Assembly: GCF_037975245.1 (NCBI RefSeq)
Contig: NC_092575.1
Span: forward strand, 19,425,841 to 19,489,840
Source: Apostichopus japonicus
Taxonomy: Eukaryota; Echinodermata; Holothuroidea; Aspidochirotida; Stichopodidae
Direction: 5' to 3'
Length of the DNA: 64,000 nt
Of this stretch, positions 1 through 13,500 are shown piece after piece. The notes beneath the pieces are model-generated. The model was not told where the DNA came from, ran no database searches, and was given only the letters and a program-made list of their open reading frames with translations. Every line of letters begins with the position of its first letter. Positions within the stretch are counted from its first letter, which is position 1. The position numbers were made by a program, and so were the translations under genes.

Positions 1-109
1 AAGATTTCACCAAGGAAGATGACGAAAAGAAAGAACAACAATAACAACAAAAGAAAAAAAAAAACAGACAGAAACTAAAAGGATTATTTTCCATGCGAAT
101 GCTGCTCAC

Positions 110-1507
110 CTCTTGAGATCTGTCCCAGCTGACTGAGAGGAGAAGCAATCCTAGGAGCAGCAGCGGCAGCAGTGACCTGGTTCTGTTGAATCTGGACGGT
201 CACTGGCTGACGACCGACCAACTGTTGACGCATCTGAAGACCCTGGTTTAACAACCTCTGTTGCTGTGGTCAAAGAATGTCATCAAAGTTATATCAACTA
301 CATCCCATTAGTATTTTATGATGAAGAACAGAAGGACAAAGTTTTTTGCTAACGTGTTTAGAGGAGAGGCAACAGAGGCCTTGACAACCGTCTTGTGGTT
401 GTTTTGGAAATGTAGAGGAATACTTTTTATGGCCGCTCCTGCGTCATTGCCATATTTTTTCATGGGAACAGTTTGGCTCTGAATCAAAATCATTTTCTGC
501 ATCAATTTTGTATCACTTTTGTTACTTCAAGAATGAATATCTCAAAACTGCAAGTATTCTCATGAATATTTCTCAACAAACAAACAATTTACAGTCACAA
601 ATACTTAAACCACTTACCTGCTGTTGTATAAGCCTCTGCTGAGACAATGGCCCCATTGACGTAGCCATGTAACCAGGCAGCTGTTGCAGAGGGGTAGCAC
701 TGGGAACACCAGCATTGTGTTGCACTATTGTGAAGGTGCCAGGGTTATTGGGGTTGGACACCAAAGCAAAAGTTCCTCCTGTGAGAGATGGAATTATTGC
801 CTGATGTGTAGCTCCACCAGCAAACAACCCTGAAATTGTGACAAGAAAAAATAATAATAATAGCTGTAAAACAAGCAAAAACACCCTGATGAATGTCATT
901 CTTGTTACAGGGGCCTTGTGTTTCTTCTTCGTGGACCAAGGCCTCAATATTCCATTGGGAACAGGACACTGGAATTCACTATGAAGCTTTAAAGTCATCT
1001 AAATCGACTTGGATACAAAACTGGAAATATGAGAAGCAGCTGTTTTTGAGAGACTCCAAGAACGACCACACCCCTGTCATTGTATAGCAGTATTTTTGCA
1101 GTAGAGAGTCATAGAAATGTGATTGCAGGAACTAACAGGATGCATCAAAACCAAAAGTAGACAAGTCAAACATGACACATATTGCCATGTTGAGAAGTTA
1201 CCATTAACTCAATATTTCAAAAGATTGTTAAATTCCCTAGGTGTTCTTTAAACCTTTTCAACTGACTTGCGAATCAATGAAAATTCCGAGGACTCACCGT
1301 GAGGCAAGATGGTTGTCTGCCTGGGTACAGGGGTGCCAGCTGGTGACCTGAGGATGACCTGGGTAACGCCAGGAGAGGACCGTCCTTGCAGATGAGGAGA
1401 TGCTGCTCTTAATACTGTTCTGGAGGTTGGTGAAGCAGCTCTCAAGGGAGAGGCCCTTCCATGAGTTTGCTGAGATAAAGATGGACTGCTCCTTCCCATT
1501 GGCAGTT
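110..1507 (-). CDS. SRCAP: Domino-like gene, coding exons 20-22 (insertion; Ser/Pro/Gln-rich)
   Basis: Exons 1507-1298, 829-618 and 263-110 encode low-complexity Ser/Pro then Gln/Ala/Thr-rich sequence ([58 protein letters not shown]). This fits the long disordered insertion that separates the two ATPase lobes in SRCAP/Domino. Phases agree (1-0-1). The last exon in the window ends in phase 1 with a GTGAGC donor at 109, so at least one further exon lies beyond the left edge. Confidence 0.85.
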
Positions 1508-4500
1508 CTGAAAGAAATACCACAAAATAAATTGGAGGACTTCTGAACCTATTTCCTCAAGGTACGTATGACAAGCCTGGTTCGTGCTTGAGTTATGCAA
1601 GGTGCTTGTCAACTTTAAATACAATTGAATGTCAGATCCTACACATAATCCTATGTAACTTATACAATAAAATTTATACAATAGGAAGTAATATTCGTAC
1701 AAAACTTATGATATATGGCTTACATATAAACACAACAAGGGAACAACAGTTAAGTCTTTTTCTGTTTCTTCATAAAACTGGAATAAAAAAGGGGCAAAGG
1801 GATGAAAACAACTGCTGATGGTGCCACTGGAAACCAAAAACAATCTAGAGTTGCCCAGCTTTTTACTTTACCGGGGGGTCTCTTGCATCTCCCGTACCCC
1901 TCCCCTCCCCTCCCTTCAAAGAGCAGTGTAATCTGAGCATGCAGAAAACCTGTCGCCCCATCAGCAACAGGTCGATCAATTACAACATTGATTATTTCAA
2001 CGATTCTATTACAGCCAGAGCATACAAAAGCTCAGTCTGCATCTGGTAATCAAAGTCTGATTTTTGTTATTCCCTCTTCTCAGATCCGAGCAGGGATGAT
2101 TGGCCTCAGCCCGGATAACAAAAGGGGGGTTGTACTGATGCATAGGATCGTATCGAGTACACAAGAAGTTTAAGTACAAATTTGTAGCTTGTGATGTAAC
2201 TTGTGTACTTACTCTCCCTTTGGACGTGAGCCACACCGGGAGGAGTGAGGAGCTTGCCCGGTTTCATCTTCATCTTGGGCGGTCTAGGAGGTGGTTTGGG
2301 TATTGAATCTATCTCTTCGATCAGTTTCCTTGGAGTCTGTAGCTGTCTCGTCCTGTGAGCTATATACGCTGGTAGGGTGAGCTCCAGATCGGCCAGACAC
2401 AGATTGAAGTTAGCCAAGTTGACATGCTATTTAGGAAGAACACCAACGCATGAGTAATTGGTGAAGGTTTATCACTACAAGAGGACGTGTTCAGTGAGAG
2501 CATCCTGAAGTTACTCCCAATCACTCAAACAAGCCAATTATAACTAAGTTAAATGTGTCTTCAAAGTAAATTTGTTCACAAAAAGTTATACAATATACAA
2601 AGCAACATCTTCTGTACATGATATAAAACTTTCTTACTGCTTAATTTCAATCAATTCCATCATAGGATAAAAATCTTTGCAAATGCACTATACTCATTGT
2701 CTTGTACATGTGAAGGTCATAGTTTGTGAAACAAACCCATTACACAGAGTAGGTCATACTATGAAGCAGGCATCTCTACACAGAGTAGGTCATACTATGG
2801 AGCAGGCATCTCAGTTTTCTACAAGGTGACCCGGGAGAAATATTGGCAGACACAAATGGCCTGGGGGAAACCAAGTCTCACAATTCCTGGAATTGAGCAA
2901 GTAGCAGGGTAGGCTGGTAGGATGTTTGATCCTAAGGGTCTTCTGGGCCCACACAACCGATTACTTTGGAATTTTGGACGATCTATTTGCAGGCTACATT
3001 TTAATGACTCTGTCTGTGACTGCCGAAATTGGGAACCCCCGTCGTAGAGAGAAGACTAAAAAATGAAACCCAACCACATTGCACAAGTTCACCATATTTG
3101 CTGGTTTAAGACCTAACATGGGTTTCATTCCCAAAATGAACGACGACTGGAAATATCGAGCGGGTTCCCTGTAAAGACAAGACATGCTCTGACATTTGTC
3201 TCTTACCTTCAACGGCTGATAGTCCAAAGCTTTTGTGACCTCCGATGCTGTGCGATAGTTGATCCCCTCCATGACAAACGGAGATATGCTCGGTCGCATC
3301 TCAAAGAGGTCCGGGTGGTTACACACCTTCCTCAGTTGCATTAAAACGTTAATGACACTCAAAAACTGACCAGTCTTCAAGGTCTCTTTGGTTCTGGAAG
3401 GAGAAGGGAAAAAGAATAAACAATCATCCACCGTCCATCCATCTACAACGATTTTAATACTGTCAGTAGAACAGCCACCCCCCAAGTTAAAGTTTTCAGC
3501 CATTCAACTTCTCCCATATGCTCATTTGGCTGCTTAGCAGTATCAGCTAATTGCCCCTCCAAGGCAGATCATAGATGGGTCCTTCAACTGCTAATGAACT
3601 ATTCAAGACATTTCACTCACTTTTACATAAATTACAATGATTCTTGAGCTTTGTAGCCAAAATGATTTCAACGGTAGGTGAAGTAAAGATCACCTGTTCA
3701 ACCCATGACCCTTCTTCATATCAAACAACAAACGAAGGTTTTTGGCGAAAATATCTTACTTTGTCCGTCCCATGAAGTCGTCATAGAGGAATCTTTGCCT
3801 CTTTGAGAGCCGACACTTCACGACGTGCTCGTACTTCTGTGGCAGCTGCTTCTCCACTTGAGATTTCAAACGACGCAACAAGAACGGTCTCAACACCTGC
3901 ATTGTGAGAAAAGAGTAACACACAGTGTGAGCTGTACTTGATGTTCGTTCAGCACGACACAGCTTAAACTAGACTTTACACAGAATTCTATGACGAAAAA
4001 ATATAAATTCTCTGCAAATTTCAAGCTTGAAAGGTCACTTTGAAATTTGCCGACTAAAAAAGATCAATTTTTATTTTTTTTTTTTTTTTTTTTTTTCAAC
4101 ATTATGAGGTCAGTGTTGGATCACACAGGTAAAACTCTCCAGAAATATTTTTACTGAAACAAACAAAACTACTGTAGCAATCTCTGAATTCTAAATATAT
4201 CTCTTTTCATGACATCACAATTTGCCGTAAAAAAAATCTGCTCATTTTTCAGGGAATAATTTTTGTGTTCAAATTTGGTGTAGCAGTTTTTGAAGTTCTC
4301 TGCCCCAAAGGAAGCCAACCGGACCGGTGGTGCAGCAAGAGCATACTTTACCTTGTGCAGACGTTTAATCAGCTTTTCGTTGTACTCTTGGGTTCCTTCG
4401 ATCATCCCGCTGAGGGGATTTGAGAACCATTCTCTAAACTCTCGATGGGACTGGAAGACGTGGGGCATGAGGAAATGCATCAAAGACCATAGTTCCATTA

Positions 4501-7500
4501 AGTTGTTCTGCAATGGGGTACCCGTAAGGAGTAGCCGCCGTTGGCTGTTGAAATTAAGCAACGTCTGCCACCTAAACGATAAAGACAAAAGAATAATCAA
4601 CTCACAACGTCAAATGTAGGAGGCTGCGGTGGCTGTAGAATCACAGCAGCCAGGCAGCTTAGAACAATGATTGGTCTCTGTATTTCAGAATCACAGCACT
4701 GTATCAAAAGTTAGAAGTTTAGGGGGGCAGTGGGGGCTGCAGCATCACAATCAGGGCGCCATATCAAAAAGTGGAAAGCTGAGGAATCTTTTAGCATCCA
4801 GACAGCTTAGGTCATTCTCTAATTCTCTGCGTTACATACAACATGCACCTAGTGGTCTGGTATTGCCTGATACATTCACCTCTGCTGCAAGGGAATTTTG
4901 CAACTGATGCAGCATTTCTTTTTGACATAGTGCCCAAAAAGCTCCAAATCAATTAAAATTTTTAATTTACATTGTTATTTTGAGCCACCTAAAACTTTGA
5001 AGGTACTTCTAATAAAAGTTTCCTGAGATATCTTTTCTTCTATCCAATAATGGGTCTTATTTTCAACATAACTGCAAATACTGAATTGCTTTACTGGGGC
5101 ACCAAACAAAAGACCCTTAACCACATCAAAAAATGTTTCTAAATATTTTGCAACATAAAACTGGAACATGGCAACAGGCCACAGACAGAGGATATAGGAT
5201 AATAAACTTTGCAGAGACAAGGTCTTTGTTTTGATGCAAAACACTACTTAAAACTGATATTTCAGGTTACCTTTGAGATTTGAAATTCTTGATATTCTGA
5301 GCTTCATCCAGCACAAGGTACTTCCATTTTTTCCTTCTGAAAGATGTGTGGTCCTGAATGACTAACTTGTATGAAGTGATACATATATGAAAGGCATTCT
5401 GCTTGGTCCATCCCTGTGAAAACAAGAGGGTAAAAAAATTAAACACTTATTTAATTAAATTTAATATTCAGCTACAACACTTTTTGAACCAGTAACCTCA
5501 GGATGACAAGTTCTGTTCTCCACTATATGAGCTATTCATTCCTCAGACGGTGGACAGCTCTCTATAATCATTTTGGTTTTTGGGCGGGCAGTGGGGATGG
5601 GGGGTGTAGGAAGGAGTAACAGTACCTTTATTACACTTTAACCAAGGATCACACCTCAGCTTCATTTGATATAACCCAGAATATGCAGAAGGAAATTTTG
5701 ACAGAGATGAAGGAAACATAACTTGTTTATAATTTCAGTTGATTTTCCTTGTTGAATTGCTTTTAATTATAGCACCTTCTGACAACAATTAAGTTGTAGA
5801 CCATTGAATCTATTTTAACCCAAATGATCATACGATACATACCTGACGTTTCTGTTTTCGTTCCTTCTGACTTCCAAAGTAGGTTAGGATCTTAAAGCCA
5901 GGACACCATTTCTTGAATTCCATTTCCCAGTTTAGCATAACACTGGTAGGAACCACTATCAGATGGGGACCCCAGTTACCTGAAAAAATGTCAAAAAAAC
6001 ACCATAACAGAACAGTCATCGGTTGTCTAGAAACAAATGACCATACTAAACCATGTTAAACAAATTTCCTGAAGGAAACGGTCCACAGAGGGAAAAAAAA
6101 GGCCCTTTCTAACCTTTGATTAGTATTTATGGTGTAATAGTCATAAGTTTAATCACAGATCTAAATAAAACATGTTAGTTGTAAGGTAGGTTACTGAATC
6201 ATTACACTCAATGTTTTACGTCATAATAATTCGCATATTATTTTGGCCCCTACAATGTCCTTGTTGTTTTACAAAACCTTTTGTTGCAATTTTTTTTAAT
6301 GTGATTCATTTTGATTCAAAACATCAAAGCTGTAATAAGATGTGTCTGACAATTTTCTCTGTGAAGATGGTGAAATTTTCTCTCCTCAGAAAACTTATGC
6401 CAGAAAAATTTCATATATGAGGCTGGATAGCACCAATTAATCATCGACGTAAATCTAAATTGGAATGCAAACCTCAAGCTTGACAGAAAATAAAGTGTAA
6501 AAGAGTGGGAAAAATTTAGTATATATTCTGGTAAAGACTTGGATCTGTTCCGAACGTACCTTTATCACATGCCAAGTGTGCCAACAGTGCAATTGTCTGG
6601 ATGGTTTTACCGAGACCCATTTCATCGGCCAAAATCCCATTTAACTTCTTATCATGTATCGTCACCAACCAGTCCAGGCCGATGTGCTGGTACTCCCGAA
6701 GTTTGTGTTTCAGTAACGGAGGCACCTTTGTTGTAACCTGCAGAAACAAAAAAGGAAAAAAAAAATTTTTGACTTCAGCGATATCAAACAAACACATTCA
6801 AAACTGAAACAAAGAAAGTACCTTTGAAAACTTCCCCTTTTGTTTTCTTTTGATACTTTGACAACATTAACTAATGATCCAATTAATCCTTGCCTATGTT
6901 TGCAACAGATTTAAGTTTCCCAGTCTTTGTGACATACATATCAGAATGATTCATGCAAAAGGCTATAGTAGATGAAACCTGACCACAACAAAACCATCCA
7001 CACTTAAAAAAGCTCTTCTGTTTTATTAAACACATCATTGAAATATTAACTTTTAAATTTAATAATCATAATAATAATCAGCTGTTATTTTTACGACGCT
7101 TAGGCGACCACAAATCTGGGCGAAACCAGCAAAGGCTTATGGATTACAACTTACACGCTGGATGGCTTTCAATTCAACATTTTAACTCAAATTTGGAATG
7201 TGGTCAAGTAAGAAAGTCATTTCAGATGGGGAACACCGTAGATTGCTCTTGGATGAAAACCCACCTTACTATGACCCGGCCGGGTATCAAACCTTGAACC
7301 TTCCCATTGCTTAGCCTCATTGCTTCAAATGCCACCGCCTTCATCCACTCGGCCACAGCACTGGTAATAATTGTTTAAAATTATTTATTATCGTACACTT
7401 ACCTGAGTTTCAGAGAGAGTGTAACCTTTCGGTTGCAGACTCTCTGCCTTCTTTGCGATATCTGTGATCTCCTGGTTAGGGCCTGCATCCCCATCCTCAG

Positions 7501-10500
7501 TCTGCAACGTGAAGGAAGTAATGCAATATTTAAATAGTAGTGTCTTCTCTTTCCTCGAAGAATGTTACTAATATATTTAAAAATCAATTATCAAGTTAAG
7601 ACAATGAAAGAAGTCTTCACTCTTCAATAACCAAATGTGATAACTAGTACACCTAAGTTGTGAAACAGTTCCATTTTTCCCCGAGTGATTTTCGAAAGGT
7701 TATACGCTCAACCGGGTTTTTGGGGGGGGGTTGGGTGGAGGGGGACACTGAGAGGGAGGGGAGAGTTGGAATACACAACTAGTCATGTGTGATGACACTA
7801 TGACAAACTTTCCTTTCATAAAGTGATATAAGTTTCATGGAGTGATGTCGCTTTTGCAATTACTATAAAATTGGAAGCCAGTAATTTTTAGGTGCAAGCA
7901 ATGCGATTCACTTTGATTCAAAACAACAAAGCTATAAAAAGGTGTCTCTAACAATTTTCTCTGGGAAGATGGTGAAATTTTCTCTCCTCAGAAAACTTAT
8001 GCCAGACAAATTTAATATATGAGGCTGGATAGCACCAATTCATCATCGACGTAAATCTAAATTGGAATGCAAACCTCAAGCTTACTGGTCATGTGTGATG
8101 ACACTATGACAAACTTTCCTTTCATGAAGTGATATCAGTTTCATGGAGTGATGTCACTTTTGCAATTCCTTTAAAATTAGAAGTCAGGAATTTTAAAGTG
8201 CAAGCAATTACCTTTGGCTTAGTCTCTGTTTGTTCCTCTTCCTTCTCCGGATGCAGCAAGTATTCCATGCCAACATCTTTCAGTTCTCCATCTTCATCTT
8301 CATCATCTGCAACCTCCTCTTCAGATGAAGATGATACTGAATAAAACAATTCAAAGATCACCAGTTAAAAAAAGTTACGGAAAAATAAAGTTAAAATGTT
8401 TTACACTCTGCAGTCTTACGAAAGGCAAGATTTATCGCTTTTTCAACGTAAAGAAAAATTATCTTGGAAACAGCAATGACTTTATAACACAATCTTCAAA
8501 CAGATAACAGTTGGTGCAAGTTGATAAAAGTTTCTACTGTATTCTTAAATAATGTCAGACACTCCTATAGCACAGACACAAATATGAAGTTGCTATGCAA
8601 AGCTAAGAGTTGTCTTTTTGTTTTACGAAGCTTTATACGAACTGACAGCTGGAAATTATGTCACTGTTAGTTCCTGCCAAAGCTTCATTTTTAAATAACA
8701 GAAATATTTATAAAGAAATTGTCAAAGTTAACTATCTGGCAGGTTAAATAAATGTTTTACCTATGTTAACACATTGTGCCTAAGTATGCATTGAGAGGCC
8801 ATTGATAAATTGTGCAAAACGACTATGAATAGATACGGTTACGTACTCATATGTCAGGGAAGGGCACAAGGTAGCCACCCCCCCCCCTTCGGGGTGCAGG
8901 AATAGGATCAATTTGGCCATTGTTGAGAAATGTCAAGCCAGCATCTACCCCAATCATCACACACAACTAGTTTCTTAACCCTTTGGCTGCGACGATCTAA
9001 GCCAACTGAAGACAGGAAATACAAACTGTCTACTGTTTTTTATTTTAAAGTAGTTCCATATCCCACATGAGTGAAAAGGTGACAAATTTGACGAAACAAA
9101 ATAGAAAACACAAAATAGAAAGCTAATTCATTTACCATCATCCTCTGAATCGTCACTGTCCATATCCCACTCCTCGGGGGATTGAGGCATTTCAAATTCT
9201 TCATCGTAAGCACCGGCGTACTGCTTTAAGAGTTCCTCCATCGGTAACTCGCTCTCTGCCTTTAAGTCACTCAGCTCTTCTTTATGGTCGGCTTCTCCTG
9301 CTAGATTCTCCTCTTCCTCAATCGTGTCTTCTTCATCAACCACTGTAAATGTCAAAGGTCAATTTTGGGAGGTTCATAGCCAAGAAATTTTTTCCAATAT
9401 CTACTCGACCATAGCGCCTACCGGGCAATTCACTCGCATGGAAGGCACCGTGTTCTAGGCAATTGCTATGGATTCTTAATTCCCTATCAAAAGCTGTAAA
9501 TTTTAAGTTACTATGATAACAGCATGCAATTCCCAATAGGTAAAAGTTGGACCAAAACCTGAAATCGATAAACACAATTTTGATAGCAGAATTAAGACGA
9601 GGAGCAAGACGAAAATTGAAAGACAAATGCTTACCTTCGTTGTCAGTCTCGTCAGCAGAAACAAGAAACTCTTCGTCTTTGGAAGTATCTTCCTTGGTAG
9701 CTTCTTCCGTGTCGCTCAGCTATGAGGAAAGAATTGGGCGTTGAAAAGCATTAAAATCATATCAATTAAAAGAGAAGAGATACTGTTAAGTAGTTTGCAA
9801 ATTCTTTTATTAAAAAAAAAAAAGTGATTTATTTCATTAAAATACCATGAAAATGTTTGTCAATGTATACATGGCCAGCTTAACATCGAAAGGTTTCGCA
9901 GTAGAAAAATGGAAACATTTCATGGGAAAAGAAACACCTTTTAATTCAATTTTCCACAACCGTGCATCCCATACATCTATACGAAATGTTCTTGGCTGTG
10001 AAGGAAATATTCATAGCAAATAATTTCATTTGTTTACTGGATAAACCGGCACAAACCGGCATAAACCAATTAAGCCTTACTCAAAGTAAGGCATCAACGA
10101 GTAATTTTTATTTTGACAGTGTAATTGACAGTCGACTTAGAGTTACCAATGGGTAGAAGAGAAAACTTTAATTAAAATGTACAGGTTGCAAGTTTCAGCA
10201 GACCCAAACGAAGAATCTGCGATTAAATTTGGTTCCCTGACATTAATATATGAGACTTATAGCACTCCACTGGTGAGAAAATTAACCAGCAAAGAGACTC
10301 TAATTAAGCCTCAAGAGCTACTTACTTTACAACAGCCATAATGTTTGTGTTGCATCGTTCGGTCCAACCGATCTAAACCTTTGCATACTCACAGATCCTA
10401 CCAAATATATGTCTTTGCATGTCTGTGTATAACATGCACTGTCAGATCAACAATTAATTTTCTTGTTTAATTAAAATGACTTACAACTGCCTTTAAATCA

Positions 10501-13500
10501 GCTTCTTCCTCTTTGCTTTTCTCTCCATCCGTGGCAGTCTCCTCTTCCAAGGCCTGCGGAGGCAATTTGCTGAGTATTTCCTCGATCGGTTCTTTGCTTT
10601 CCTTCTGTAGCATCTCTAGTTCATTAGTCTCTTCATCTTGCTCTGCCTCTTTTTCCTCCACATCTATTGTCTCTTCATCGTCGCTGTCATTACCTATGGG
10701 TCTAAATTCCTCATCTACAATGTAAACAACAAAATCGCTGTCATTACCTATGGGTCTAAATTCCTCATCTGCAATGTAAACAACAAAACAAGTTACAACT
10801 AAATGAACAAACGACGGGACTTTTTATCGTACGTCCTAATGTGACAACATCACTAAATTCTATCCATGCAATATCTCTACTGATATCTGCACTTTTTAAG
10901 CTTCTAATGCAATGTTGACTTATCCCTTGAAAAACTCACCAGTCTGTTCAACATCTGATGTTTCCGGACTGGCAGAGTGTGAACCTTGGACAGATCCCTG
11001 AACGGAGCCCTTCTCGCTCAAGTTCAACCCCTCGGACAACCAACTAGAATACTTCTCTGTTTGACCAACTATAAAATCCAGCTGCATATCAAGAGCCTTC
11101 TTTCTCTTTTCCTCCAATCGACTCTGCTGTTTGTATTGCACAACCTGTCAGGTCACAAACAAAGAGCATGTACAATTAAGCAATATGTAAAGACATTGAA
11201 AAAGAAAAGCTTTTGCTCAGTAAGGCAGAAAGAGGGCATAAGGAAGGGCAGAAAGAGGGCAGAAGGAAGGGCAGAAAGAAGGACAGAAAGCTCAGAAGGG
11301 CAAGCGCTTCAACAGCCATCACATGGAAGTAAGTAACAAACAATGGTACCCTCAGCAATATCCATGATACACAGAATTTAAAACCTTTGGAGTGGATTAG
11401 TTTGGAATTTGTCATCATAAAACAAAATATTTCAATATTTTACACTACAAATTTTTCAAACACCAAAAATATTGAAATATTGGAGAGCCTTGATTTCAAT
11501 GACAGGAGAAATTTGACAAGTAAATGTGAACCTGAGCACTAAAATGTACATGATGCACAAGCTGAGGGAACATAGCATATTAATTGGTCTAGCATATTAA
11601 TTTTCTTTCAGAGTCATCTTTCAATGAAGACTACATATGAGGACTTGTGGATCCATATGGAATGAAATATACTTGATTTGGACTCCCACCCGCCCCCCTC
11701 TTCCTCATCCCTTTTACTTTATCATCATCATCATCAGACACCTTAACATGGAATTTATACAGGTTGCAACAGCAACAGACATGTAATACAATCTGTGACT
11801 TCAGTTGGTTTCCTGAAATTACTATATGAGACTTTAAGCACTTCACTGGTATGAAAAGTTGACCAGTAAAGGGACTCTAAAATAAGCCTCAACAGGTCAA
11901 AAGGTGACTTATGAAAAAACAATAAAAAAGGGCTTACTTTTTCAATATTGACCCAAAATTGCTTCACTTCTTTTGCAATGTTACTAGCAATTCTCCTCAG
12001 TTTGTTTGCCTCATCTCTCTCAGCCTTGATTTCTTTGGCCTGCTTATCTCTGTGGTAAGCTGCAACTGCCCTGGCCAGCTGAAAAGAAACGCCATAAAGT
12101 ATATGTCATCATTACATCTACTATCTGTACATTCAAAGAGTTATATGCTGTGACTTGGGTAAGATGCTAAATTAGGCATATGAAATGATTTATTGTGTAT
12201 AGCAGCTTTCTGTACACTGAACTGTTATATGACTGTTATATGCTGTTATATAAACTGCTATATGACTGTTACATAACTGTTATATGACTGTTATATAACT
12301 GTTATATGCTGTACCTTCTGATGAACAAAACAACAAAATTAACCAACCTTGAAAAATGTGTAAACACTAGCTTATTTCTGATTACTCAACATTTACAATC
12401 CAACAGAGACAGAAGAGATGTCTATGCAGAAAATTCCCACATGTAAGTTAGCAATTACAATACAAGAGCTTATACCATCAACTATCAAATAAATGAGTAA
12501 TTTGAAAATGTTAATAATTACATGTAATCAAATACTAACACCATAGCAACATAACACAGCTATAAAGAACGTTGTAAGCAAACTGTCGACTTGAGTTACC
12601 GACGGGTAGAAGAGAAAACTTTAATTAAAATGTACAGGTTGCAAGTTTCAGCAGACCCAAACGAAGAATCTGCGATTAAATTTGGTTCCCTGACATTAAT
12701 ATATGAGACTTATAGCACTCCACTGGTGAGAAAATTAACCAGCAAAGAGACTCTAATTAAGCCTCAAGAGCTACTTACTTTACAACAGCCACAATGCTTG
12801 CGTTGCATCGTTTGGTGCAACCGATCTAAAACTTTGCATACTCACATGGATAAATCTGGATTCAAACTAAATATTCTATGTGATTTACAAAATTACAATG
12901 ATTTGGTTACCACTTACTACTAGAAGAGACATACGACATTCTAATCCCATTCGGACAATATTTACGTCTCACACAAATTTGATGCGATAAACAATGTCAA
13001 AACGAAATGTCAAACCTTTCTGGCGGCCGCTTTCTTCCACCTTCTTTCCTGAGAGAAGTCTGCTGCCAACCATTGCATCTCATCTAGCAGATAATCCCAG
13101 TGAGTTTTGTATCTGGGAGGTTCCTGGACTTTTGGCAGTCTCTTGGCAGACCAAAGCCCTTCCTTTCTTAGTTCTGCAATTCTCTGCATGACTTGAGCTT
13201 CCTGTAACAGGAAAGAATTGAGAAACGAACCGATCAAATTTTGTCATAGATCACAGCAATGACGTCTCTGGGCTCATTAACAAAGTATAATAAGCACAAA
13301 GGCCGCTCCTGATAAGGACCGTAGGAGAGGCTGAAATCAAACAGGTTACCAACTTTTATTCTCAAAGACCAGAAAACAAATGGAAATAAAGCAAAATGCC
13401 ACATTTTTCTCTCAGATAGTTCGGCCAAGATGGTTGAAGTTATGTGAGTGAGAGTAAATTGATAACAGAAGGCAGTGAGCAAAGTTAAACTCCAAATGGT

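Noticed and set aside
573-998. 141-codon minus frame read as a whole
   Set aside because: Only 829-618 is exonic. The hydrophobic N-terminal part comes from the polypyrimidine tract before the acceptor.
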